NCBI GenBank assembly: GCA_964454685.1
Contig: CAYVTZ010000037.1
Span: 1-29,633, forward strand
Reading direction: 5' to 3'
Source: CAYVTZ01 sp964454685
GTDB taxonomy: Bacteria; Bacillota; Clostridia; Christensenellales; Christensenellaceae
DNA length: 29,633 nucleotides
The notes below the pieces were generated by a model. That model saw nothing but the letters and a program-made list of their open reading frames with translations, was not told the DNA's origin and did not search any database. Shown one piece after another: positions 24,401 to 29,633 of this stretch (position 1 is the stretch's first letter; each line of letters begins with the position of its first letter). The translations under genes were made by a program, and so were the position numbers.

Positions 24401-26143
24401 TTCTCCTGCAAAGCCGGGAACACACCCCGCAAGCTCCCGATCTGCTAAAATCAGACGCACTCCCGCATCACCCAACATGTATTCCAATCGATCCGCAGGA
24501 TAAGAGGAGTCCATCGGCAAGTATGCCGCGCCGCTTTTCAGTACGCCCAATGCGCCCAACGGCATCATTTTACTGCGCCCCACCATCACACCGACGCAGT
24601 CCCCGCGCCCTATACCCCGGCGGGCGATCTCCGCCGCCAGTCGGTTGCTTTGCTCGTCCAGCTGCGCGTAGGTCAATACGCAGTCGCCCACTTTGACCGC
24701 AGGAAACTCCGGATTGCGCATGGCCTGCTTGCGGAACAGCGAAACCACAGTTTCCCCCGCATCCGCGCCGGTTTCCTCTCCTGCAAAATCATTTAAGATT
24801 TGCAGCGCCTGCCGCTCCGGAAGCTCCGCCGCATCAATCAGCCGCATGGATGGATTCTCGCACACCCGTGCCAGCGTTGTTTGTAACTGCTCTAGAAAAT
24901 GCAGCGGCACCTCGTCCACATAAAGCGCCTTTGCATAGGAAAGGTCGATGGTCAGTTCCGCCCCGTTGCGGCGAATCTCAATCTGGAAATCATACGCAAG
25001 CGCCTGCCGACGCGTCAAAAACGGCGACACGTGCAATGCGCCGATCTGCTGCGTGGGAAGCTCATGCAGATAGTTTACAATCACGTCAAACAGCGGAGCG
25101 CGCGCAGTGTTGCGTTCGGGCGCGAATCTTGAAATCAACTGTTCAAGGGGGTAATCTTGGTTACGCTTGACACCGTTCAAGGTCTGCGCCACCGCAAGGG
25201 CGTATTCTTCAAATGTTTTGTCTGCCGCCGGCTTTAGCCGCACCGGCAAGGAATTGACAAACATACCCAGCATGCCGCGTGATGCGCTGTGCACGCGGCC
25301 GCTCATCGCCGCCCCCAGCACCACATCCGCACCACCGCAGTATTTCCCCAACACAATGCCTATCGCGGCAAACAGCAAGGAGTATGTCGTAATCCCAAGC
25401 TTGTGCGCCGTCGCCTCAATCGTGTCCGGACACAAGGTAATACCGATTTCCGCATCCACATACGGCAATATTTCGGGTCGTATCGGGCGCGTGGGCATTT
25501 CTGTTTCCGGTACACCGTCCGCAAACATTTCATCAAAAAACGCTTCTTGCGCCGTATAGTCTCGCGCTTGCAGATGCACCGCAAGGTCTAAGTAATCCGG
25601 GCGCGCAGGCGCAAGTTCTTCTTTTTGATAGATTTTCCACAGCTCGTCTGCAAATACCGCCATGCTAAAACCGTCTAAAATCACGTGATGGAAAAAAATA
25701 TGCAGCACGCTCGCGTCTTTCGTTTCATATAGCACAAACCGAAACAGCGGTGCGTTTGCAAGGTCAAACGGCACATTTCGCTCATCCATTTTTTGCTGGA
25801 TTTCCTCCCGCGCACACCTCACCCGCGTCAAAACAGTCTTGACTTCCGGCGCAATGCAATGTGTAAATTCACCGTCGCGAAAAGGATAAAAGGAACGCAG
25901 GTTGCGGTGCCGCTGCACCATCTGCACCAGCGATTTTTCCAGCAGCGGTACATCCACCACACCTTGCAGTTCCAGCGCCAGCCCCGCATTGTAAGCCAGC
26001 GAATCCGGCTCCAGTTGATGTTCCACCAACATGCCCTGCTCTGCGGGCGTCAACGGCCAGCATTCCCGATCCTGCACCGGCGATACTTGCTCTGCTTCCC
26101 GTTTTTCCTCTGCAACAGCGACATGCTCTGTCAAATGCTTCAT
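18446..26143 (-). CDS. Two-module nonribosomal peptide synthetase with terminal reductase (C-A-T-T-C-A-T-R)
   Basis: A 2565-residue cytoplasmic assembly-line enzyme. C1 spans about 30-445 (HHVILDG, 152-158) and A1 460-945 (YTSGTTGNPKG, 611-621; NLYGPTE). Two carrier domains in tandem follow (AGLTSLS, Ser993; AGLNSLS, Ser1101). C2 spans 1155-1565 (HHIAFDG, 1280-1286), A2 1585-2070 (YTSGSTGKPKG, 1730-1740), and the last carrier has GGTSLS (Ser2117). The end (2195-2565) is a thioester reductase with GATGFLG (2205-2211) and YVYSK (Tyr2361, Lys2365), so release is as aldehyde or alcohol. A starter C domain implies an acylated N-terminus. My hand-read A-domain codes are D-A-M-F-S-G-L-V-L and D-M-K-N-V-A-T-V-S; neither gives a sure amino acid. 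AAGGAG precedes the ATG with 11-base spacing. Confidence 0.95.
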   Translation of the reverse strand: MKHLTEHVAVAEEKREAEQVSPVQDRECWPLTPAEQGMLVEHQLEPDSLAYNAGLALELQGVVDVPLLEKSLVQMVQRHRNLRSFYPFRDGEFTHCIAPEVKTVLTRVRCAREEIQQKMDERNVPFDLANAPLFRFVLYETKDASVLHIFFHHVILDGFSMAVFADELWKIYQKEELAPARPDYLDLAVHLQARDYTAQEAFFDEMFADGVPETEMPTRPIRPEILPYVDAEIGITLCPDTIEATAHKLGITTYSLLFAAIGIVLGKYCGGADVVLGAAMSGRVHSASRGMLGMFVNSLPVRLKPAADKTFEEYALAVAQTLNGVKRNQDYPLEQLISRFAPERNTARAPLFDVIVNYLHELPTQQIGALHVSPFLTRRQALAYDFQIEIRRNGAELTIDLSYAKALYVDEVPLHFLEQLQTTLARVCENPSMRLIDAAELPERQALQILNDFAGEETGADAGETVVSLFRKQAMRNPEFPAVKVGDCVLTYAQLDEQSNRLAAEIARRGIGRGDCVGVMVGRSKMMPLGALGVLKSGAAYLPMDSSYPADRLEYMLGDAGVRLILADRELAGCVPGFAGEFLYSEEVDTLPEAQSIPPLPQPDDLMVLLYTSGTTGNPKGVMLCHRNLTHFCAWYRRVYQLTETDGVPAYASFGFDACLMDMYPTLTAGAQLYIIPAEMRLDIEGINEYIEKNHITVAFFTTQLGRQFAECMENKSLRALSVGGEALVPLEPPKDFALYNLYGPTECTVLVTRFHVERMYDRVPIGGAIDNTRLYVLDGHDRLAPVGVAGELCIAGRGVAKGYLNRPDLTEEKFTPNPFANEEPYARIYRSGDVVRFLPDGVIDFVGRRDFQIKIRGFRVELTEIEGRIREYPTIANAAVVPMDAPGGGKCAVAYLVSDETVEIEKLNAFIEEVLPPYMVPAATVQVESIPLNPNGKVDRRKLPPPVFGSQQETGGCAQTELGKGIAEVVAGVLGHDGFSATENLLRAGLTSLSAIKLATQIEKRFHVSLSVKSILAECTALALENMVVRTLLTRGPEAGEAQVDLGPVKLEKIDLTKAVEPRELTEDELTGHIHAVIGEVLGNQNVGNTEDLSRAGLNSLSTIKLVTRLKRHFGVAPTVHELLEQATVQTIQQALLRESARKKEQPEEVLEEQAGYPLSGSQLGVYLDCLKRPDALLYHIPVRVALPEGIDAERLKQAAEAVIEAHPILSMRIAGDAEELQQIPLEEPPQVSLLRLTEEELAAHEKTFVQPFDLKRGPLYRVEVIDCGGKIYLLADFHHIAFDGASLDLFLQNLVTAYEGEPIEKEQLSGFHAALLEQRREGSEEWKADQAYFDHCLQNVEGASEIVGDIANPSGRVGSMREAVCVTPRERVEAFCKENGYTPAGLYFAATAYAVSRWTGKDTAALSTVSSGRSDLRLQNSFGMFVRTLPLVLTRQKEQSVRAYITAAQESLRGSMLHEQYPYAQIAADYGFFPSIMYACELGIVSDYFIAGKPMTLTSFQLETPKFHISIHVEERNGNYVFSVAYDDALYSQRLMERFADTLAMALQHMLDAPDAPVHTVSLMSDAERKRIRDFNDTQGEAACGTLHGMFERAATKTPEHCALIAGEDQLSYAALDGCANALAHALIKRGITAEDRVAFLLPRTSRILIAMLGILKAGGCYVPLDPDYPHARVAQIMQDSGAKFLLTTQNHVDLHENAVCVDELPEGMPQTRPQVQVMPEQLAYMIYTSGSTGKPKGVMIEHRGIANYVTATPQNRHVWELVQHAHCMMSITTVTFDMFLKESMTALCNGLTLVLADEDAAHDPVKLAALFEQTGADAFNATPSRMLEYTAYPALLAAIRRCHVVMAGAEKYPPALAERLSGGGSDAKLINTYGPTETTVSCNAKYIVPGAAVTVGAPLMGVHEYVMDADGNELPTSVVGELWIGGCGVARGYLNLPEQTEQQFVQYNGERVYRSGDLARWTAGGEIEILGRSDGQVKLRGLRIEPGEIEEAMRAIDGITQAVADVRLVQGTEQLCAYYTANRPIAAEDVRQTLLETLAVYMVPAAYMQIDAIPLNANGKTNRKALPTPELLRTGEYVAPQDDAERAFCEIFEEVLEVESVGALDDFFAIGGTSLSVTRVVIAAKERALSHADGAPVSYGDVFANANPRALAQLLKDDITQTPVEQQDHFEYDKIDKMLSLNSLQSLREGVGDAVGNVLLTGATGFLGSHMLRELLRESSKIYCLMRKGRLEDVESRLKQMLFYYFDDSFEHEIGSRVIAVEGDITDMKMPALLKTAKIDTVINCAANVSHFAADDSIFRVNAKGVENLVEYCIEVGARLVQISTASIAGFSVDGMPPRSQSMNEQMLYFGQNLENQYVYSKFLAERCILDAAARRGLRAKIMRVGNLMARSADGEFQINADANSFVGNLRAYNVIGCFPYSSYLTTSELAPIDSTTQAISLLMRTPEECRVFHPYNPHTVYLGDLITSMKELGLSIEFVEDDLFIKALGDAMKDKTRAELLTNLVAYQNMAKGKKVLPVSVENNYTTQALLRQNWRWPETGGDYMRRFLKDLIGMGYFDIF

Positions 26144-26221
26144 ATTAAATATAGCTCCTTACACATGCAAAAAATTCTGAATCAAGCGGATTGCTTTTAA
26201 AGTTACATCTATTATATTATA
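26144..26221. promoter_or_regulatory. Shared divergent promoter region of the NRPS and phosphopantetheinyl transferase genes
   Basis: This 78-base AT-rich gap must drive both genes. On the plus strand TTGCTT (26191-26196) and TATATT (26213-26218) are 16 bases apart. On the minus strand a TATAAT-like -10 lies in the same ATTATATTAT tract but its -35 is weak. Overlapping -10 regions would make the two promoters compete, which suggests co-regulation. Confidence 0.5.
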
Positions 26222-26833
26222 ATGATATCAATTATGAAAGTATTTTATTATGACATTCATCATCGGCTTTCCGCAGCAAAGCTGGCATGTATCTCAAAAA
26301 AGCGTCAAACATACGCCGGTTCTTATCGTTTTGCCGAAGACCGCGCGCGTTGCCTTGCCGCAGGCTATCTGCTGTTTCTTCAGTTTGGGCGCAGCGCGGA
26401 TGATTTTTTGCCGGGCAAATATGGCAAGCCCTATCTTCCCGCACCCGCTCCGTTTTTCAATCTTTCTCATGCGGGTCGTTATGTCGCGCTTGCCCTTGCA
26501 GACCATGAAATCGGCGTCGATCTGGAACCCGTCACCGCCTTTGACGATGCAGTGGCAAGGAAATGCTTCACCCCAAACGAATATCGCTGGCTTTGCGCAC
26601 AAGCGAATGACGAGGCATTCTTTAAGCTGTGGACGGCAAAGGAAAGCATCATGAAGGCGTGCGGCAAAGGCTTCTCTCTGCCTCCGGAATCCTTTGAACT
26701 GCAAATAGAGGAGCCTTCCTGCCGGGTGGATGGCAGATCGTGGCACCTTTATTGGTACAAACATAACAATCATATTTTTTGTAGCGCAATAGAGCAAGTT
26801 CCCGAAACCGTCGAATGGCTTGAGGTCACATGA
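26222..26833 (+). CDS. Sfp-type 4'-phosphopantetheinyl transferase
   Basis: A 203-residue enzyme that transfers phosphopantetheine from CoA to carrier-domain serines, here most likely the three in the divergently encoded NRPS. Sfp signatures are present: FNLSHAGR (79-86), IGVDLEP (97-103) with the magnesium-binding Asp, and FFKLWTAKESIMKACGKG (133-150). Length is a little short of Sfp (about 224). The start at 26222 lacks a ribosome site, and the -10-like TATAAT overlaps it. The next ATG at 26234 gives MKVFYYDI, which aligns better with Sfp N-termini, so 26234 may be the true start, possibly on a nearly leaderless message. A dedicated transferase beside an NRPS is the usual arrangement. Confidence 0.93.
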   Translation: MISIMKVFYYDIHHRLSAAKLACISKKRQTYAGSYRFAEDRARCLAAGYLLFLQFGRSADDFLPGKYGKPYLPAPAPFFNLSHAGRYVALALADHEIGVDLEPVTAFDDAVARKCFTPNEYRWLCAQANDEAFFKLWTAKESIMKACGKGFSLPPESFELQIEEPSCRVDGRSWHLYWYKHNNHIFCSAIEQVPETVEWLEVT

Positions 26834-26860
26834 TGCAAACGCAAAAATCAGCAGTGCAGT

Positions 26861-26904
26861 AACGCCGGACGCAAAAACAAAGGTTCCCTCGCGTTTGCGG
26901 CGTT
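26861..26904. terminator. Possible bidirectional terminator between convergent genes
   Basis: AACGCC (26861-26866) pairs with GGCGTT (26899-26904), and GCAAA (26871-26875) with TTTGC (26894-26898), leaving a four-base bulge and 18-base loop. It touches the stop of the FliW-CsrA gene. T-runs are short and displaced, so termination would be weak. Confidence 0.35.
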
Positions 26905-27605
26905 CAGCTCTGTTTCCCGCTTTTTAGCATATCGACCACTGCGTTTACAGAAAATGTAGCGGTAACGGCGCGTTGATTTTCGGTTTCACTGGAAATGTTT
27001 CCGTCATCCCGCGCGACTTTGAGCTGCGCAGGCGCGCGAACCCCAAGGCGCACAGCGCCGCCGGGCAGCACTTCCAGCACTTCCACGACGATATCCTCAC
27101 CGATGGTGATGCGCTCGTTTTGTTTGCGCAGCACAACCAGCATCCCTTGTGCGGGCGTGGGATCGCCAAACAATTCACGATAGCAAGGCTGGCGCACGGG
27201 CAATTTCATAATGCCGGGGTTGGCATACTGTACGCCGCATTTGGTTTGCGGATTGATGAGCAATGGAGCGCGCAAATTAACCGACGCGCGCGTCACATCC
27301 TGCGGCAGAGTGAGCACACAATAAATCCGCGCATGGGATTTAATGCGGCAGCCGAGCATTTTGGTAACGTCCGCAACGGGCAAAGCCGTGATGGCATGTT
27401 CGGGAAACAGCTTGTCCGGGCGCACCACGGGCACGGTTAGATCGCTGTTTTCAATGGAAATCAGCCATGAAATCGGAGCGGTGGACGCAGGTGAACGCAG
27501 CACAAATCGGGTGTATCGCGTCATGCCGCAAAGACCATTGTTTAATGTGATAATATCTTCTTCTTCGTATGAAAATGTTCCAAGACGTTTTGATGTTGCT
27601 TGCAT
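26904..27605 (-). CDS. fliW-csrA: FliW-CsrA fusion protein (flagellin-sensing translational regulator)
   Basis: A 233-residue single frame. Residues 1 to about 147 are FliW (LGTFSYEEEDIITLNNGLCG, SWLISIENSDLTVPVV, and a PLLINPQT segment). From Met155 the protein is CsrA (MLVVLRKQNERITIGEDIVV, then RLGVRAPAQLKVARDD), with the RNA-binding Arg equivalents at 160 and 199. A 33-residue Ser/Thr-rich tail follows. Normally FliW and CsrA are separate. In Bacillus, free FliW binds and blocks CsrA until flagellin titrates FliW away, so CsrA represses flagellin translation only when flagellin accumulates. Here antagonist and target are covalently joined. GGAGGT lies eight bases before ATG 27605 inside a CsrA-site-like hairpin. 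The flagellin gene is directly upstream on the same strand. Confidence 0.92.
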   Translation of the reverse strand: MQATSKRLGTFSYEEEDIITLNNGLCGMTRYTRFVLRSPASTAPISWLISIENSDLTVPVVRPDKLFPEHAITALPVADVTKMLGCRIKSHARIYCVLTLPQDVTRASVNLRAPLLINPQTKCGVQYANPGIMKLPVRQPCYRELFGDPTPAQGMLVVLRKQNERITIGEDIVVEVLEVLPGGAVRLGVRAPAQLKVARDDGNISSETENQRAVTATFSVNAVVDMLKSGKQS

Positions 27606-27609
27606 GATT

Positions 27610-27627
27610 CCATACCTCCATGTACGG
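27610..27627 (-). promoter_or_regulatory. Putative CsrA-binding hairpin over the fliW-csrA ribosome site
   Basis: On the minus strand CCGTAC and GTATGG form a six-pair stem (one G-U) around the hexaloop ATGGAG. The 12 bases at 27614-27625, GTACATGGAGGT, match the SELEX-derived CsrA consensus RUACARGGAUGU in ten of twelve positions. The GGA is in the loop, as CsrA prefers, and the GGAGG is the ribosome site itself. A second ATGGA lies at 27609-27613. Binding would block ribosome entry, giving negative autoregulation. Confidence 0.7.
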
Positions 27628-27647
27628 GTTCAGGGCTGTCGATAAAC

Positions 27648-27739
27648 GCCCATTTGCGTTGTTAGCTGCAATGCCGCTCATCTCGGCGAATTGCATATTC
27701 AGCCTCGTCGCGCGGCATTTTGCTGCCTAACAACTGGGC
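27648..27739. repeat. Long imperfect inverted repeat upstream of fliW-csrA
   Basis: GTTGTTAG (27658-27665) pairs with CTAACAAC (27727-27734), and GCCCA (27648-27652) with TGGGC (27735-27739) across a five-base bulge. Inside, TGCAAT-GCCG and CGGC-ATTGCA form a second stem. The element could be a structured 5' leader of the fliW-csrA message or a small mobile-repeat remnant. Confidence 0.5.
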
Positions 27740-27785
27740 ATTTCTTGCCAGCCTGACAAAGCGTTGACACTCTTTTGACACGCCT

Positions 27786-27803
27786 GTGCGATATAGATCG
27801 CAC
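27786..27803. repeat. Perfect seven-pair inverted repeat
   Basis: GTGCGAT and ATCGCAC flank the tetraloop ATAG. It could be an RNA hairpin or a protein-binding palindrome in the flagellin to fliW-csrA spacer. No T-run follows. Confidence 0.45.
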
Positions 27804-27862
27804 TTTGCAGAAAAAATCGGTTTTTCAGTTGACCCGCGCGCTTTATCGGGGCCCCCGCTGGC

Positions 27863-27907
27863 ATTGCCTGACGGCAATTTCAAAGGGGAAATTGCACTCC
27901 CCCTTTG
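27863..27907. repeat. Three overlapping, mutually exclusive hairpins
   Basis: ATTGCC/GGCAAT (27863-27878), GCAATTTC/GAAATTGC (27874-27895) and CAAAGGGG/CCCCTTTG (27881-27907) share arms, so the middle hairpin cannot form together with either outer one. This is the layout of attenuators and conformational switches. No ligand class is recognised. Confidence 0.5.
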
Positions 27908-28079
27908 AGAATCCCCCTGCAAGAAGATGTTTTTCTGCGGTCACAGACCTTGAAAAACGAACCATTCCTGACGACAGCGTCAATGTAGTTAAGGGCTTCG
28001 TGGGGAAGAGGAGGAGCGGTCGGATGCTGAAGGGTTTCGCTTTAGCGGAAACCGTAAGCAGGAGACCCGCGACGACGAA

Positions 28080-28099
28080 GGGCGCGAAAAACCGCGCCC
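28080..28099. terminator. GC-rich hairpin just downstream of the flagellin gene
   Basis: GGGCGCG and CGCGCCC form seven GC pairs about 40 bases past the flagellin stop. The minus-strand sequence after it has no T-run, so it is at best a partial terminator and may instead protect the flagellin message 3' end while allowing read-through to fliW-csrA. Confidence 0.4.
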
Positions 28100-28137
28100 A
28101 CTGTCGTACATTGGATGTCGCAAAGCGACGTATTCAA

Positions 28138-29633
28138 TTAGCGGAGGAGAGACAGCACGTTCTGCGGGAGCGAATTTGCCTGCGCCAGCATTGCCGTAGC
28201 AGCCTGCGCCAGAATGTTGCTCTTTGTGAACGAGGTCATTTCCGAAGCGATATCCACGTCGCGGATACGTGCTTCTGCCGCCGTCAGGTTTTCAGCCGAA
28301 ACCTTCAGGTTTGCAATCTTGTGATCCAGTCTGTTCTGCATTGCACCAAGCGATGCGCGCTGATCAGATACTTTATCGATTGCGTTACGCGTAGCGGTAA
28401 CAGCCTTACCGGCGTCATCCTGCGTGTAAATGGAAATGCTGTCCAGCTTGAGGCCTGCGGTGTTCATGGAATCGATGGAAACAGCAAGCTGCTCGCCTTC
28501 CAGTGCACCCACCTGAATGCGGATGGCATTGTTGCTATTGTCAGCCACAGGCTGGAAGCCCGTCACATCCACTCTGCCGTCCATCAGCAGCGCGGAACCC
28601 TTTTGAGTCGCGTTCAGCACATTACCGTTAGCATCTTTCAGACCCTGCGCGATGTTGGTCGCGGTGTCGCCCTGCTGGAATTCATAGGTGTATTCCGTGC
28701 CATTGGATTTTACGCTGACTGTGTCGCCTGTTTTCAGTTTCACAGTGTCAAACTCGATCGTCGTCTTAACGGTTCCGGCGGATTGGAATTTCACGCCATA
28801 GTCGCCCGTTCCGGCAACGTCCTGCGTCACGGTGAAGCCGTCACCGGCAGCCGTTGCAGCAACTGTCACAGCCGGGTCAACATTCGCGTCCAAAGCAGTC
28901 ACCAAATCGTTGATTGTTTTTGTGGAATCCCACTCAATCCCGACGTTACCGTTTTTCGCGGTATCGCCTGCAGCAATCAACTCGAAATTTCTGCCGCCGA
29001 TGTTGATGGTGTCGCCCAGATTCAGGTTTGCAACGTCAATTTTGGATGTCGTAACGCCCGCTCTTGCAACAACTGCACTCACGCCTTTTGTGGTTTCAGT
29101 CGCCGCAACATTCGCGCCATCGAACTTCATGCCGCCCATGATCGCGGATCTGTTGGGATCAGCCTGCGCAGTGTCCGCTGTCAATGTCAATGTGGTAGCT
29201 GCGGCTGCGCTGCTGAAGGTGTAACCGCTGAGAATCGGGTCAGGAGAAGTGTTCAGTGCCGCAACAAGTGCGGTACGCGAGTCATTCGCATTTGCGCCTG
29301 CCTGGAAGGTGACCTTGGCGCCTGCAATTTCAATCTCATAATTGTTGCCAGCAGTCAATGCGCCCAATGTTGCATCCGTCAGTGCAAAGTCATATTTTGC
29401 CGCAACTGCAGTCACTGCTGCTTGGCCTTTTGCCGTCACTTCAGATGTCATAACCGAGTTGTCGCCCGCCGTAACCACTTCCGTCACGTTGATGCCCGAT
29501 GTTGCTGCGCTGCGCTGTGCTCCCGTGTAGGAAAGCGAGCCGTCCAAAATCTTCATGTTGTTGAAAGTGGTCTGCTCTGCAACGTCGTTGATCTCACGCT
29601 TTAACTGATCGAACTCTTTTGCCAGCGCGTTAC
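28138..29633 (-). CDS. hag: Flagellin, 5'-partial at the window edge
   Basis: The frame is open through 29633, so at least 497 residues of a longer protein are present and the start lies outside the window. An internal ATG at 29556 is not the start: upstream codons read NALAKEFDQLKREINDVAEQ, the conserved D1 helix of flagellin. The central variable region (about 300 residues) holds repeated Flagellin_IN-like segments with GDTINIGGRNFE. The C-terminus is the classical D0/D1 helix, with RIRDVDIASEM and a final NSLPQNVLSLLR. It is rich in Ala/Thr, with no visible frameshift. It should be the filament subunit, exported by the flagellar apparatus. Its neighbour FliW-CsrA is expected to sense it. 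Contig breakage here fits a genome with several flagellin copies. Confidence 0.96.
   Translation of the reverse strand, partial: NALAKEFDQLKREINDVAEQTTFNNMKILDGSLSYTGAQRSAATSGINVTEVVTAGDNSVMTSEVTAKGQAAVTAVAAKYDFALTDATLGALTAGNNYEIEIAGAKVTFQAGANANDSRTALVAALNTSPDPILSGYTFSSAAAATTLTLTADTAQADPNRSAIMGGMKFDGANVAATETTKGVSAVVARAGVTTSKIDVANLNLGDTINIGGRNFELIAAGDTAKNGNVGIEWDSTKTINDLVTALDANVDPAVTVAATAAGDGFTVTQDVAGTGDYGVKFQSAGTVKTTIEFDTVKLKTGDTVSVKSNGTEYTYEFQQGDTATNIAQGLKDANGNVLNATQKGSALLMDGRVDVTGFQPVADNSNNAIRIQVGALEGEQLAVSIDSMNTAGLKLDSISIYTQDDAGKAVTATRNAIDKVSDQRASLGAMQNRLDHKIANLKVSAENLTAAEARIRDVDIASEMTSFTKSNILAQAATAMLAQANSLPQNVLSLLR

Larger units (their letters stand above)
27606..28137. other. Structured intergenic region between flagellin and FliW-CsrA genes
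   Basis: About 530 bases without a supported gene; the short frames here have no ribosome site or family resemblance. It contains at least five inverted repeats, listed separately, and the fliW-csrA leader hairpin. I found no convincing sigma-28 or sigma-A promoter for fliW-csrA, so transcription from the flagellin promoter is likely. Confidence 0.6.

Noticed and set aside
27764..27803. Plus-strand TTGACA motifs with a TATAGA downstream
   Set aside because: Spacers are 11 or 22 bases and no plus-strand gene follows.
27810..27850. A CCGAT box resembling a sigma-28 -10 for fliW-csrA
   Set aside because: The upstream TAAA is about 20 bases away instead of 15 and the -10 match is poor.
27662..27922. 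An 86-codon minus-strand frame in the flagellin to fliW-csrA spacer
   Set aside because: It runs through three inverted repeats and lacks a ribosome site or known motif; the repeats explain the sequence better.
29554..29556. ATG as the flagellin start
   Set aside because: Conserved flagellin helix sequence continues upstream in frame to the window edge.

Overview
The window looks like a stretch of a gut-type, motile Clostridia (Bacillota) chromosome of roughly 50% GC. The signs are strong AGGAGG-type ribosome sites, a SpoIIE/SpoIIA-like partner-switching module, FliW and CsrA, a Firmicutes-style flagellin, and MtaA/UroD-family methyltransferases. It is probably a whole metagenomic contig: it ends inside a flagellin gene on the right and inside a broken ABC ATPase gene on the left. 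Almost everything is on the minus strand, so the description below runs in transcription order, right to left.

Right end (26.2-29.6 kb): a 5'-open flagellin gene is followed by a 530-bp structured intergenic region. Next comes a single gene that fuses FliW to CsrA. Its ribosome site sits in a hairpin that looks like a textbook CsrA target. A plus-strand Sfp-type phosphopantetheinyl transferase is convergent with it.

NRPS region (16.9-26.8 kb): a 2565-residue synthetase reads C-A-T-T-C-A-T-reductase. Its product should be an N-acylated dipeptide released as an aldehyde or alcohol. The phosphopantetheinyl transferase (divergent) and a PaaK-like acyl/aryl-activating ligase (convergent) flank it and could serve it.

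Partner-switching operon (11.8-16.8 kb): five tightly packed genes encode a membrane-anchored SpoIIE-type phosphatase, a MATE transporter fused to a GHKL ATPase domain, a STAS anti-anti-sigma protein, an RsbW/SpoIIAB-like kinase, and a nicotinamidase-family hydrolase. The hydrolase reading frame has an in-frame UGA exactly where the catalytic cysteine belongs. Homology continues without interruption to the normal C-terminus, so it is a strong candidate selenoprotein. No sigma factor is present.

Transport and methyltransferase region (0.05-11.4 kb): a LacI-family regulator precedes a permease, a binding protein, an ATPase and two UroD/MtaA-like methyltransferases. After a near-perfect sigma-A promoter comes a second binding protein, permease and (truncated) ATPase. 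A palindrome with core TGTTCGAACA occurs exactly upstream of both transporter units, with a 9/10 copy near the regulator, so the whole block is probably one LacI regulon. It likely handles a methylated small molecule, but the substrate is not identifiable from sequence.
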